DNA from: PALSA-1296 sp037143335
GTDB taxonomy: Bacteria; Bacteroidota; Ignavibacteria; Palsa-1295
Length of the DNA: 64,000 nt
NCBI GenBank assembly: GCA_037143335.1
Contig: JBAWZA010000008.1
Location: 1 to 64,000, forward strand
Direction: 5' to 3'
Shown: positions 8,301 to 16,844 of the stretch, one piece after another
Position numbering within the stretch: the stretch's first letter is position 1
Layout: every line of letters begins with the position of its first letter
Position numbers and translations under genes: made by a program
Notes under the pieces: model-generated
The model's input: only the letters and a program-made list of their open reading frames with translations
Told to the model about the DNA's origin: nothing
The model's database searches: none

Positions 8301-11215
8301 CGAACGAACGATTCATTCATCGAAATAATGTTCGGTTCGGCAAAGGCTCCGGTTCGGCACGATACTGAGATGAACACAGGGTAACTACCGGAGTTGCGCA
8401 GTGTAAATACATCAGGGAATTGGACATCGGTAATATTCGGAGCCCCGTGCCCGAAGAAATATACTAACCCAAGTCCATCCTTGAAAGAATTTTGGATTGC
8501 TGGTGTTTGTGTAACATCTATTGATCCCGTGAAATCGTGGCGCCAAATGAACGTTGGGTTCGCATTCACTGGGAAATTTCCTAAGCCACCGTATTGATTG
8601 GTATTGTATGGTGGTAAACCTACATAGAGTTTGTTGAACTCGAGTAACTGACCCCATTGGAATCCGGCATCTCCTCCAGAGACAAACAGAAAATTTCTAT
8701 TCCAATCCGCGGGAGGTGATGTTTCGTAATCCAATAATTTCTTGAAATAATTATCAGCTTCTTCCTGTGTCTCGACAGGGATTCTTGCGATTACCATCCT
8801 GAAAGAAGCAGAATCAATTTCCGTCGAACCTTCGGCTGTGGTAAAGATATAATCACTATTCGGGACACCATAAGTTGGCACGAAACTCCGATGATTTGTT
8901 CGTGCGGAAATATCTTGGAATTGATTGTTCAGATTCGCTTTTGGATCCCACGTGCCATCACCAAAAAGCGTAACCAAACCCGGGGGTATGCCATGATAAT
9001 TATTATAGGCAAAATCCAAATACCTCCGCAATGCCCACGGCTCATCTGATCCGAAATTAAAAGCGTTAAATACTTCTTCGGTCGTGATAACCTTCACTCT
9101 CATATTCACAACATCTCTTCTACGGGATGCAAGCCTGAGTGAGGTATTCAGGAAGCTCGGATGCGTGATAATTATGTAATCAGCTCCGAAACTTGTATCT
9201 AATGCAGTAGCGAACCGTTGAATGACGGTATCAATTCTATCTGGTTTCAAAAAGCTTAAACTTGATGCTGCTACGTAACGGGAAAGATTAGATGAATTTT
9301 CCTTATATGTAGAAATGCCTGAAGGAAGAAGTCGTGTCGTGTCTGACAAATTGAAAAGATGGGGGGTTCCTTGATTTGTTTGTAAATCAATGTTGAATTG
9401 GGATTGAGTTGGGGAGATTGTGAAATTCCATTGACCGACTGCTATCGCAGTATCAGTGCTCGGGCTGATAGGCTGTGGTAGGCTCACGGAATAAAAATCT
9501 AAGTACCAGTTATCGTTGCTCGAGCCGCTATTACTATGAACAATTTTGATTTGATTAGCACCAACATGTAAATCCGAGAGCGGTATTGTAAAAACTGATT
9601 TGACTTCCGCAAAATCATTAAAACTTGGACTGGCTTCAACTTTGCCATTAACTTGTATCGAGGCCTGGTGAGTTACCGAACCAGTATTGAGCGTGGACAT
9701 GCCACGCATAAACACCGTAATCGTCGCAAATTTGCCGCTGAGATTAGATGGAAGTGATGCGATATTCAGAGTATCCGTAACATCATTGATAAGAACATCC
9801 CCAACTTTCGATGGGAATTTTCGCCAAACAAATCGCTCACCAGAGACATACTCATTGCGTTGCAAAGTTGCTGTCTCATCATTCCCTGCATCGCCACCAT
9901 AATAATCATCGTCGTACTCATGATGGTACGAGTAGTTAGCCTCGGAGACATGCAGAGTTGGGGTTTGGTTTATTTCCTTATCTACAAATCGCAGGGGTTT
10001 ACTCTGAAATTTCTTGCTATTTGTCAGCCAGTACGCATTGGAATCGGATGACAAATTGTAGTACTCGTTCGGCAGACCTGGTAACCGTTCACCGAAATAC
10101 TCAATCGCATTGACTTTGCCGTCAACGTTGCTGTCAATCCAAATCGGTACTTCTTTACCGCGGTTGAACATTCTCAAGTCTGAGGCATGCCAGCTTGTCA
10201 TATCATATTTCGGCGCAATCATCGAAGGTGTCATGCGATAAAGCCCTGTTCTGGTTGCATAGAGTTTTATGTATGGGGCTTGCGGATCAATCCAACCAGT
10301 GATTGCATCAGCAAAGCTGTGAGTTGGCGCTTGGATGTAAAGATTATTCTTTGTTTGGACGCGCTTAAATCCCGATCGGAATGAGGGTAGATCCGATTGA
10401 TTAGCTACTAACTGAGAATACAATTGCTCGAACGCTGGATCAGTGGTTGTGAATTTGTTACCTGTGAACTGCGGAGGGATTTGGAATGATATCGTGCAGG
10501 TAAATGCCTGGAATGCAGACACATCTCCACTTGTCACATTTACATCTGTTAATGGAATGGAAATGCTAATAACATTGAGCTCTCGAATCCTGGCGACTGG
10601 CGAAACACTGACTGAGTATTGATCCAAGACACTGTATTTATCCGCAGAAAATAATTCACCACTCCTCCCATTTGTCTTAGGTATGAGGTATGTGCTCGTG
10701 AATGTCTTACTACGGGACTTTGTAATCAAAGTTTGGAAAGCGTTAGCTCCTTCAGGTACAACGAGTCTTATGCACAGGGTCGGAATCGATGGCGCCCCGA
10801 TACTCCCTTGATTGATAATTGAGACGCCTCTTGGTAATTTATCCAAGAAGAGGCGAGTCCAAGCAATCGTGCTAAATTGATGGGAAGTATGATTCGGAAT
10901 TTGTACAGATGTTTTGGTAGTATACGGTTCGCCGAGATTAACATCTAAGGTGAAGCTCAACGAACTTCCTACCTGCTTGCTTCGTACATTTAGGATTTGA
11001 TCGCTTGAAGTTTTAACGTACGATCGAACACCAGATTTCGAACCCATGGAGCGAATAGGGGATTTGCCGTTCTTCTTTGCTACCTGGGAAATGCTGCTTG
11101 AGAGTGGTGTTAAGATTCGGCGCGCGGGGATTTGCGCCTGTGCATTACAGGCAATGATTGTGGCGAAAAGTATAAAATATATGAAGCGTTGCAGCGTGGT
11201 TTGTGTTTTCAACAC
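5354..11215 (-). CDS. C25 (gingipain-like) cysteine peptidase, PorU-like T9SS sortase, giant form
   Basis: A 1953-residue secreted protein with a signal peptide ending near AQAQ. The C25 peptidase domain spans roughly residues 680-1040, with catalytic His923 in FFGHGAPN and Cys953 in SVSCRTGAF. Ahead of it is the N-terminal region typical of PorU. After it come CARDB-like segments (for example RNFGYAINKPVRIRITNNQP) and a C-terminal FlgD-like/T9SS type A sorting domain from about residue 1850 (MNYPNPFKT, later NGTYLYRVVL). PorU removes the sorting domain of T9SS cargo and attaches cargo to the cell surface. The family's usual length is about 1100-1300, so this is much longer. A secreted C25 protease that is not the sortase is the alternative. 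The start is GTG, with GAGG 8 bases upstream. Confidence 0.83.
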   Translation of the reverse strand: MLKTQTTLQRFIYFILFATIIACNAQAQIPARRILTPLSSSISQVAKKNGKSPIRSMGSKSGVRSYVKTSSDQILNVRSKQVGSSLSFTLDVNLGEPYTTKTSVQIPNHTSHQFSTIAWTRLFLDKLPRGVSIINQGSIGAPSIPTLCIRLVVPEGANAFQTLITKSRSKTFTSTYLIPKTNGRSGELFSADKYSVLDQYSVSVSPVARIRELNVISISIPLTDVNVTSGDVSAFQAFTCTISFQIPPQFTGNKFTTTDPAFEQLYSQLVANQSDLPSFRSGFKRVQTKNNLYIQAPTHSFADAITGWIDPQAPYIKLYATRTGLYRMTPSMIAPKYDMTSWHASDLRMFNRGKEVPIWIDSNVDGKVNAIEYFGERLPGLPNEYYNLSSDSNAYWLTNSKKFQSKPLRFVDKEINQTPTLHVSEANYSYHHEYDDDYYGGDAGNDETATLQRNEYVSGERFVWRKFPSKVGDVLINDVTDTLNIASLPSNLSGKFATITVFMRGMSTLNTGSVTHQASIQVNGKVEASPSFNDFAEVKSVFTIPLSDLHVGANQIKIVHSNSGSSNDNWYLDFYSVSLPQPISPSTDTAIAVGQWNFTISPTQSQFNIDLQTNQGTPHLFNLSDTTRLLPSGISTYKENSSNLSRYVAASSLSFLKPDRIDTVIQRFATALDTSFGADYIIITHPSFLNTSLRLASRRRDVVNMRVKVITTEEVFNAFNFGSDEPWALRRYLDFAYNNYHGIPPGLVTLFGDGTWDPKANLNNQFQDISARTNHRSFVPTYGVPNSDYIFTTAEGSTEIDSASFRMVIARIPVETQEEADNYFKKLLDYETSPPADWNRNFLFVSGGDAGFQWGQLLEFNKLYVGLPPYNTNQYGGLGNFPVNANPTFIWRHDFTGSIDVTQTPAIQNSFKDGLGLVYFFGHGAPNITDVQFPDVFTLRNSGSYPVFISVSCRTGAFAEPNIISMNESFVRVPNAGAILALGTTGFGEQNYDFSMSAHIFNFMRGDSILAWSPSAGPHKLNMPIIMTTAKFITSVLEPPLSGGFGSHNSIYEYSILGDAALGLDFRPQPELNITNADIQLIHRDSVNRSVFSVTDSTIQIRYVVRNFGYAINKPVRIRITNNQPTGRTLLFFDSINSLTQLASSGVILSLDSFAVGNNTIQVDVDYDNQFAESNETDNSVKISFIVNGNSGSPFFPPEGSKFFCDITADSLHVITLLPNHNSQPVSLEIDFDTSRAFISPKHFGGLSGTGLFFQHSFSRAELPNPFSKVLWWRSRAMLPGGVTSSWQYQSVSIESNKPNSANPEFSYTSADQLQGTVTSGLQIDPADGALIIPTKDTVEYDIEARGLNDTNVVAKLPIGQFLLNGKAPYTTTYPGGNFIAFVMLQMTADSSSVLDTTEFVKSDNDSVGQVLADSLSRKINGLPDGRRVVIFTNFAPIIPGFTFNPKVKSALQSLGSLSGMDGLGTFGTYALIGKKGLPPGKAKEKFSGDQTGGVSLLDTVVVNGTEGFAQTASTAIATSYGKLRWIAENINSGSNIEFSVLGIRKSNGVIERIASGDAAALTSIDLSGTNFPATFWDKVFVQMHFVRSTSSSLSPKLRSVELEYDPAPEFYIHDSAISLGPRVQVEGNPVVAKYQIENVTCTDATNVPVQIIQHYHGSNVILANDTIKSFFGHSSVSFTHEIQTTGFGGDVGLTVVVNPGGVMNEQLTFNNSANANYTVVRDSTKPRLELLFDGRRINSGDYVSSKVTTEIRLLTQSTLRLTDSSSIKGILQPLFGQASPLPFSGSSRSDSFQISFRVLSSGLLQGTLDITPNKPLKQGRYSFTAMANDANGNRTDTVSQEFVISQVNGLEHVMNYPNPFKTTTWFTFILKSNSPADVKVIVYAISGRIVRTLALIPTKQHVGLNAIEWDGKDQMGNDVANGTYLYRVVLNGTNDDASPSTDAATERIVRSR

Positions 11216-11279
11216 ATAAAACGCCTCATTCGGGTAAATAATTAAATAGGTATCTATTATTGACCGAAGAATAGTGTTT

Positions 11280-11314
11280 CAAAAAATTAAGGAAGCCCTA
11301 CTTACAGGGCTTCC
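11280..11314 (-). terminator. Rho-independent terminator after the cytochrome lipoprotein
   Basis: Stem GGAAGCCCT / AGGGCTTCC (11291-11314) with a 6-base loop, followed on the minus strand by TTAATTTTTT. The 77 bases between it and the gene stop hold a G/C-rich 3' untranslated stretch with a TTACCC...GGGTAA pair and nothing else that I recognise. Confidence 0.85.
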
Positions 11315-11391
11315 GATGTGTTACCCCTCCCCTCCATAGCGGGTAAGCTGGGAAAAGGGATACGCACACTTTTCTACTACTCACACATATC

Positions 11392-11721
11392 CTAGTGAGC
11401 AATCAGGATATTATCCTTACTAAAACTTTCTAAGTAGGCGAATACGGCGATACTATCTCCAGTATTCATGTGGGAACGTCCCGCCATCTCTCCAAAATAT
11501 ACTTCCCATTCTTTTTGCGTATGCTCCATCGGAGAGGGAAGTGAATGACAACCTGAGCAATGCTCAGAGTATAACGACTGAGCTTCGGCAAGTTGAATTC
11601 CTTCCCACCTATGTGACGCCCATTTCTGATGGGCACTATCAGCACTCGGAATCGTACTCGCACACGAGAATAGAGTTCCGGCAATGATAAGAAAAAATCC
11701 AAAATATATTTTAGTATTCAT
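11392..11721 (-). CDS. Small mono-haem cytochrome c-like lipoprotein
   Basis: A 109-residue lipoprotein: signal peptide with lipobox LFSC (Cys20), then one haem-attachment motif CSGCH at residues 55-59 and possible Met axial ligands at residues 79 and 85. The size and the single CxxCH fit a class I cytochrome c domain anchored to a membrane, likely shuttling electrons in the periplasm. It begins 5 bases after the stop of the outer-membrane protein gene, so the pair is an operon. The ATG at 11721 is preferred to the in-frame TTG at 11730. The redox partner is not visible in the window. Confidence 0.82.
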   Translation of the reverse strand: MNTKIYFGFFLIIAGTLFSCASTIPSADSAHQKWASHRWEGIQLAEAQSLYSEHCSGCHSLPSPMEHTQKEWEVYFGEMAGRSHMNTGDSIAVFAYLESFSKDNILIAH

Positions 11722-11726
11722 ACATA

Positions 11727-12545
11727 TCAAAATTCAAAAGCAAGCAAGAGTCGTGCTTCAATTTTCTCGTGTTGCGAAAGCTCGAACTTGTCACTATTGG
11801 CAACTTGATCGGACCTTCCGAAAATCTGTGGCAGTACGCTGATAGCCGACCACCAGTTTGATCCACTGAACGAAAGCGATGGACCTGCAAAAAAAGCACT
11901 GTAGCTACCACCACCCTCTAAGGCAGGAGGGTGCTTGATATGCTGGCGCGCCTCTACTCCAAGAGTGAAATTATGGGCAACTAAATATGCCACACCACCG
12001 CAAATCTCAGAGACAGTCTCCGTCTGTGATTTAAGATTACCACCGTCTACGCCTGTAATTGATGACTGTTCGATTGATCCATTCAGCGCAAAAATAAAAC
12101 CGTCCACTTCTTTATCGAGAATAATTTTTCCTTCCAACTCAATCTCATCGTTGGAGTATGCACCTTCAGCATAGAGTGCAAGCCCGATCGGATCAATCGC
12201 ATGGTCAAGCATACGATACTTCCACTCATTTGAAAAACCAAATGCTTGAGAATTGTTAAGTTCGGAGTTCAGAAAAGTTGATTCGCTTGTGAGATTCAAG
12301 TAGAGTGATGTTTGAAGATTCCCGCCAAGACCGAATTCAAATTCTGAACGAGTGTCATTTGCACGGTAGAAGATATTGCGGTTTAAGCGAATCGTATTCC
12401 AGATTTCAAGTTCATGGCTGCCTTTGGGTAGCACCGCAGATTCGTAGGTATAGGTAAAATGCCGTCTGTTAGCAAATGCCTCACTGAAGGCAAGGATTGC
12501 GAGTACGCTTGTCAGAACTATCGTTGTTCGTCGAAAAATCGTCAT
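11727..12545 (-). CDS. Outer-membrane beta-barrel protein (DUF6662-like)
   Basis: A 272-residue protein with a signal peptide (cleavage near EAFA) and a body of alternating strands ending in aromatic residues (ARLLLAFEF), as in outer-membrane barrels. The opening FTYTYESAVLPKGSHELEIW followed by FEFGLGGNLQTSLYLNL is the pattern of DUF6662-type proteins, which are otherwise uncharacterised. The frame extends upstream to 12836, but the ATG at 12545 is followed by a proper signal sequence. It shares an operon with the cytochrome lipoprotein, which suggests a redox or respiration-linked envelope function (inference). A palindromic operator candidate lies 30-73 bases upstream. Confidence 0.72.
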   Translation of the reverse strand: MTIFRRTTIVLTSVLAILAFSEAFANRRHFTYTYESAVLPKGSHELEIWNTIRLNRNIFYRANDTRSEFEFGLGGNLQTSLYLNLTSESTFLNSELNNSQAFGFSNEWKYRMLDHAIDPIGLALYAEGAYSNDEIELEGKIILDKEVDGFIFALNGSIEQSSITGVDGGNLKSQTETVSEICGGVAYLVAHNFTLGVEARQHIKHPPALEGGGSYSAFFAGPSLSFSGSNWWSAISVLPQIFGRSDQVANSDKFELSQHEKIEARLLLAFEF

Positions 12546-12574
12546 TGCTGTTGAGTAGTAGCTATTGCGACTAA

Positions 12575-12618
12575 GTCTTAATAGTATAAGTATGCTACAA
12601 TTAAGACACGGTCTTAAT
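12575..12618. promoter_or_regulatory. Candidate operator: GTCTTAAT repeats
   Basis: ATTAAGAC-ACG-GTCTTAAT is a perfect 8-3-8 palindrome at 12600-12618. A third copy of GTCTTAAT stands at 12575-12582, inverted relative to the left arm. The array lies between the divergent barrel gene (start 12545) and the TPR lipoprotein gene (start 12764), close to the former. It looks like a dimer-binding site with a second half site. The regulator is unknown. Confidence 0.55.
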
Positions 12619-12763
12619 AAAAATAGTTTCCGTAAGGTAAAAAAAATAGCAACTTTGATCTCAAATGCGCGTAAGAAAATCCGGCACCAATTGAAGAATT
12701 CTTTTTTATATTCGGCGATGAAGTACGCTAGGGTTTGAACGAACTTATTTTTAGACTCGTTAA

Positions 12764-15100
12764 ATGCACACAGAAAAATTATCAGTGCTAAAGACCAAAC
12801 GATTAAACGAAAACCACCACCAGAAGACAGTTGCACTGCTACTCCTCTTTATTATTTCTGGCATTTCACTTTCATGCTCCACATACAGGAATTTTACGAC
12901 CTATTTCAACGTCGTTTATCTCGCTCAACAGCACCTCGATCTTTATGAGGAAAGTTTGGCTGCTGAGAAAACACCTGTCAGCGGGGCAGCAGCTGTTATC
13001 ACAACTCACCGCTGGTTAGACGAAGAATATGTCGCTCTCGAACACTACAAATTTCGCACCGGCTCTACCTTACCGATTGCAAATCTGAACAAAGGCAACG
13101 GCGGAACGAGCAGCAGAAGTATCAGTTCGCAACATTTAGATTCTGCAATCATCCTTGGCTCGAAAGTTTTAGCAGATAAAAAAGAGACAAAGTATGTTGA
13201 GGATGCTTTGTTCATTGTCGGCAAATCTCAGTATTATAAAAATGATTTCTCAGGTGCCAAGCGCAAGTTTAACGAATTACTCTTTCGCTATCCCGACACT
13301 AAGTACGGCACAGAGGTGAGCATGCTGATGGCGCGCTCGATGATGGCATCCAATGACTACGATACTGCAGCCGTTGCGATAAGCAGAGTCTTGAAGAATG
13401 CAGAACGCGACGGGCATACAGCGACGATCTCAGAAGCGCATACAGCATATGCCGAGTTGATACTTGTCTCATCGCCCGATAGTTTGGCAGAAGCCGCTGA
13501 ACAATATAAACTTGCCGAGACAGATTTATCCGCAGAAAGCGCAGCGCGTCTATCGTTCAATAGTGGTGCACTCTACTTCTTGGCTGGCAGATGGAAAGAT
13601 GCGGAGGCAGCATTCCAAGAGACTATTGCGAAAACTCCCGACCAGTCTTTACAAGGGGAGGCATACGTCGCATTAGGCGAGACCTACCGCAGACAAAAAC
13701 GATACGCTGAGGCAAAACAAACATTTGAAGCGGTCCTAAAAAAATCCAGATACTCGGCTTCTCACCCAGCCGCGAATTATGAGTATGCGCTTACAACAGA
13801 TATTGAGGCACGCGATGCGGTAAAGAATAGTCTCAAGTCCATGCCGTACAAACTTGATCACTATCCTGATGTGAGGAGAGTCTATAATGCAGTTGATACG
13901 ACGTACCGAACTATCAGTCAAGCGATTATGGCTCGGTCTCGGTTTCGGCAAGCTGAAATTTTCAGGGAGATGGGGGAGTATGATTCCGCGGCGCACTTGG
14001 CGAATATCATTGCGGGTACAAAAGATTTCTCAAGTAATGAGATGAATGATTTTGTTAATGAAAGGCTCCGAGCAATCACTCGCTATGCTGATTGGAAGTT
14101 ACAATTACTCCGGATTGATACGGCAGAGCATATCTTTCATAAATTGCGCCGACCGGGGTCAACAATGGTTGAGACGATCACAAAAGAATTGCGTATTGAA
14201 GCCGAACAAAAAGTATTAGGAGCGAAATGGTCACCCGAACACTCGAATCCGCTTAGCGCTGACGAATCAAAACTTGTTGAACAATACATAGACCGCATCC
14301 GTAAGGAGAAATCAGCAGGTGCGGTCAGTGCATTCAGTATTAATTTTGCCGATACCACAAAATATATTGATAGCATACACATGGTAGCAATGCATGGGCA
14401 TTTTGAAATTGCAAGAGCATGTGAAAACTTTACGGAGTATCCCACTGCAATATCCGAATACCAATCCGCGCTGAATATTAACTTCATCAAGCCCGATACA
14501 ACCGTTCATGGATTCCGTGCTCAAATTCTTTATTCTTGGCTGTCACTGGATAATCAGTTGAAGAATGCCCAGCAACGTGACTCGATACTCCCAGTACTCA
14601 CGCGCGATTATGGCGAAACAATCTACGCTCAGCAAGCTGGCAAGGAATTCTCAGGACTTGCGGATAAAGATTCACCGGGAGAAATTGCCTTTCGATCTGC
14701 GTATTCAAGTATGAAATCATTTGGCATCGAGAATATGAAAGCATCATTCATGAGAATTGTCACTGACCACTCGCACGAAGATGTTGCCGCAAAATCGCTC
14801 TATACAATTGGTCTCGCATATGAAGATATGAAGCGATATGATAGCACAGTGGTTTATTATCGCAGAGTGCTTAAAGAATATCCCTATTCCAGATATGCTG
14901 AGTACCTCAAACCGAAAATGCAATTCGCGATGAGTCAACAGCCACGGCAAATTATTTCACAACCTCAGCAAAATGCAGGCACCAACCCGCCATCACCGAG
15001 TAAGGTAAATGTTTTTCAAGATTCTGTCAAGCAAACGCTACCCCAACAAAAACCTGTTGCCCTACCACCGAAGAACGAACCACCAATTAAGAAGAAATGA
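12764..15100 (+). CDS. TPR-rich lipoprotein, PorW/SprE-like
   Basis: A 778-residue protein with an N-terminal hydrophobic segment and a likely lipid-anchor Cys38 (SLSC), followed by the CSTYRNFTTYFNVVYLA stretch. Many tetratricopeptide repeats follow (for example FIVGKSQYYKNDFSGAKRKF and ALGETYRRQKRYAEAKQTF), then a Pro/Gln/Lys-rich tail. The N-terminal pattern and layout resemble the PorW/SprE lipoproteins that link T9SS parts at the outer membrane. That identity is an inference from architecture. It overlaps pyrK by 4 bases (ATGA), an operon-like coupling to unrelated metabolism. Confidence 0.7.
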   Translation: MHTEKLSVLKTKRLNENHHQKTVALLLLFIISGISLSCSTYRNFTTYFNVVYLAQQHLDLYEESLAAEKTPVSGAAAVITTHRWLDEEYVALEHYKFRTGSTLPIANLNKGNGGTSSRSISSQHLDSAIILGSKVLADKKETKYVEDALFIVGKSQYYKNDFSGAKRKFNELLFRYPDTKYGTEVSMLMARSMMASNDYDTAAVAISRVLKNAERDGHTATISEAHTAYAELILVSSPDSLAEAAEQYKLAETDLSAESAARLSFNSGALYFLAGRWKDAEAAFQETIAKTPDQSLQGEAYVALGETYRRQKRYAEAKQTFEAVLKKSRYSASHPAANYEYALTTDIEARDAVKNSLKSMPYKLDHYPDVRRVYNAVDTTYRTISQAIMARSRFRQAEIFREMGEYDSAAHLANIIAGTKDFSSNEMNDFVNERLRAITRYADWKLQLLRIDTAEHIFHKLRRPGSTMVETITKELRIEAEQKVLGAKWSPEHSNPLSADESKLVEQYIDRIRKEKSAGAVSAFSINFADTTKYIDSIHMVAMHGHFEIARACENFTEYPTAISEYQSALNINFIKPDTTVHGFRAQILYSWLSLDNQLKNAQQRDSILPVLTRDYGETIYAQQAGKEFSGLADKDSPGEIAFRSAYSSMKSFGIENMKASFMRIVTDHSHEDVAAKSLYTIGLAYEDMKRYDSTVVYYRRVLKEYPYSRYAEYLKPKMQFAMSQQPRQIISQPQQNAGTNPPSPSKVNVFQDSVKQTLPQQKPVALPPKNEPPIKKK

Positions 15101-15903
15101 CGAGCCATACACCGAAGTCAGTTATACATCAATCAATTGTTCGCTCAAGAAGAGAGATTACTCCGGGTTTGGTAGTTCTGCAATTTGAAAATGAATTCGT
15201 TGCCTCCAACACCCAGCCAGGTCAGTTTGTGAATATCCTTCCGAAAATCGGATTCTCTGACCCACTACTCCGAAGACCGTTTAGTGTCTATAACATCACA
15301 GGCAATCTCGTCGAGATTATTATTCAAGATCATGGCAGAGGCACGAATGTCATTGCCAACACTAATGTCGGGGAGATGCTCGACGTGCTTGGTCCATTGG
15401 GTAATCCATGGCACTTCAACACTACTAATTACAAAACTGCTATTTTAGTTCTGGGCGGAGTTGGCGTTGCTTCCATGCCACTACTTACGAAATCGCTTGC
15501 GAAACAACACAGACAACTTGTCACTTTTTACGGTGCTCGGACGTCGTCACTCTTTGCTGATGAATATCTCCTGAATGTTCAACACTCCACTGACGATGGC
15601 ACTCGTGGCTATCATGGCTCGGTGATAGATAATTTACGAAATCACCTCTCAGCTGGAGCGTATGAAAACCCAAAACTCTTTGTCTGCGGACCAACAGGGA
15701 TGATGCGTGCAGCAAGAACATTGGCGGATGAATTTGGAATCATGTGCGAAGTCAGCCTCGAAACAGAAATGGCATGTGGCATAGGAATATGTCAAGGGTG
15801 CCCGATTTTGCTCAGTGAAAGTGAAGCCGAGAAGGCTAATCGAAAATTTTATTTGGTATGCACTCACGGACCGTCATTCGAGAAGGAGGCTATTGTGTTA
15901 TGA
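15097..15903 (+). CDS. pyrK: Dihydroorotate dehydrogenase electron-transfer subunit
   Basis: A 268-residue FAD and [2Fe-2S] protein that passes electrons from PyrD(B) to NAD+ in pyrimidine synthesis. It shows the FAD motif RRPFS (59-63), a nucleotide-binding GGVGVASMP stretch (120-128), the CGPTG motif (197-201) and the four iron-sulphur cysteines 227, 232, 235 and 255 in the PyrK spacing. It overlaps the TPR gene by 4 bases and pyrD by 4 bases. This fixes the start and implies translational coupling with its partner. Confidence 0.96.
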   Translation: MTSHTPKSVIHQSIVRSRREITPGLVVLQFENEFVASNTQPGQFVNILPKIGFSDPLLRRPFSVYNITGNLVEIIIQDHGRGTNVIANTNVGEMLDVLGPLGNPWHFNTTNYKTAILVLGGVGVASMPLLTKSLAKQHRQLVTFYGARTSSLFADEYLLNVQHSTDDGTRGYHGSVIDNLRNHLSAGAYENPKLFVCGPTGMMRAARTLADEFGIMCEVSLETEMACGIGICQGCPILLSESEAEKANRKFYLVCTHGPSFEKEAIVL

Positions 15904-16844
15904 CCAATATGACGATCAAATTAGGTGCCGTGACGTTCAAGAATCCGATACTTGTAGCGAGTGGCACGTATGGCTACGGCTCCGAGGCAAAAGATTTGTG
16001 CGATATTTCCTCTCTTGGCGGAATCGTTACCAAATCCGTAAGTTGGCTACCACGACAAGGGAATTTCCCGCGACGTATCGTCGAGACCGCGTCGGGGATG
16101 CTCAACTCCATTGGGCTTGCGAACGTCGGGGTACATGTATTTGTCGAGGAGAAGTTGCCTTACTTAGCCACGTTCGATACGAATATCATTGCGAACATAG
16201 CCGCTTCGAGTATTGAAGAATACTGCAAAGTATTGGATCACATCGAAGCAAATGCTACCGCGAACTTAGTTGGATATGAAATAAATGTGAGCTGTCCGAA
16301 TGTCAAAGATGGTGGACTCTCCTTTGGGACTAAAATTGATAAAGTTGAGGAGCTTACGAAAGCATTGCGACCGTTGACGAAACGACTGCTTATCATAAAG
16401 CTGACACCGAACGTTACATCTGTTGCTCCGTTTGCACTTGCTTGCGAGAATTCTGGTGCTGATGCCATAAGTTTGATAAATACTGTCATCGGAATGGCAG
16501 TAGATGTGAATACCAGAATGCCGAGACTCTCCACCGTGACTGGTGGTCTCTCTGGACCGGCGATCAAGCCTATCGCACTCGCGAAGGTGTATGATGCACG
16601 AAAGTCATCTAAGATACCGATTATTGGTATCGGAGGTATCGCTTCGGCACAAGATGCCTTAGAGTTTCTTATCGTCGGTGCTTCACTCGTCCAAATAGGG
16701 ACTGCCAACTTTATTGATCCCGACATCGGCAATAAAATAAATGCAGAATTGCAGAATATTCTTACCAAGCAGAACGTAGCATGTGCTGGTGAAGTAGTAT
16801 CTACTCTCAAGATCTCTGAAGAAATGAAATCACTCGGATGGTAA
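15900..16844 (+). CDS. pyrD: Dihydroorotate dehydrogenase, catalytic subunit (class 1B)
   Basis: A 314-residue FMN TIM barrel that oxidises dihydroorotate to orotate in the cytoplasm with PyrK as partner. It has the conserved NSIGLAN substrate loop (residues 69-75), the active-site loop INVSCPNVKDGG with Cys132, and the FMN-binding IPIIGIGGIASAQDALEFL segment near the C terminus. The start is the ATG at 15900, which overlaps the pyrK stop and has AAGGAGG about 10 bases upstream. The frame is open from 15858, but that longer form would lie inside pyrK. Confidence 0.96.
   Translation: MTNMTIKLGAVTFKNPILVASGTYGYGSEAKDLCDISSLGGIVTKSVSWLPRQGNFPRRIVETASGMLNSIGLANVGVHVFVEEKLPYLATFDTNIIANIAASSIEEYCKVLDHIEANATANLVGYEINVSCPNVKDGGLSFGTKIDKVEELTKALRPLTKRLLIIKLTPNVTSVAPFALACENSGADAISLINTVIGMAVDVNTRMPRLSTVTGGLSGPAIKPIALAKVYDARKSSKIPIIGIGGIASAQDALEFLIVGASLVQIGTANFIDPDIGNKINAELQNILTKQNVACAGEVVSTLKISEEMKSLGW

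Noticed and set aside
11315..11391. Second small RNA like the one at 24836
   Set aside because: It shares GTATCCC and a following terminator, but there is no promoter between it and the cytochrome gene, so it is most simply a 3' untranslated region.
16238..16810. Long open frame antisense to pyrD
   Set aside because: It has no ribosome site, lies fully inside a well-matched gene, and shows the composition of a mirror frame.
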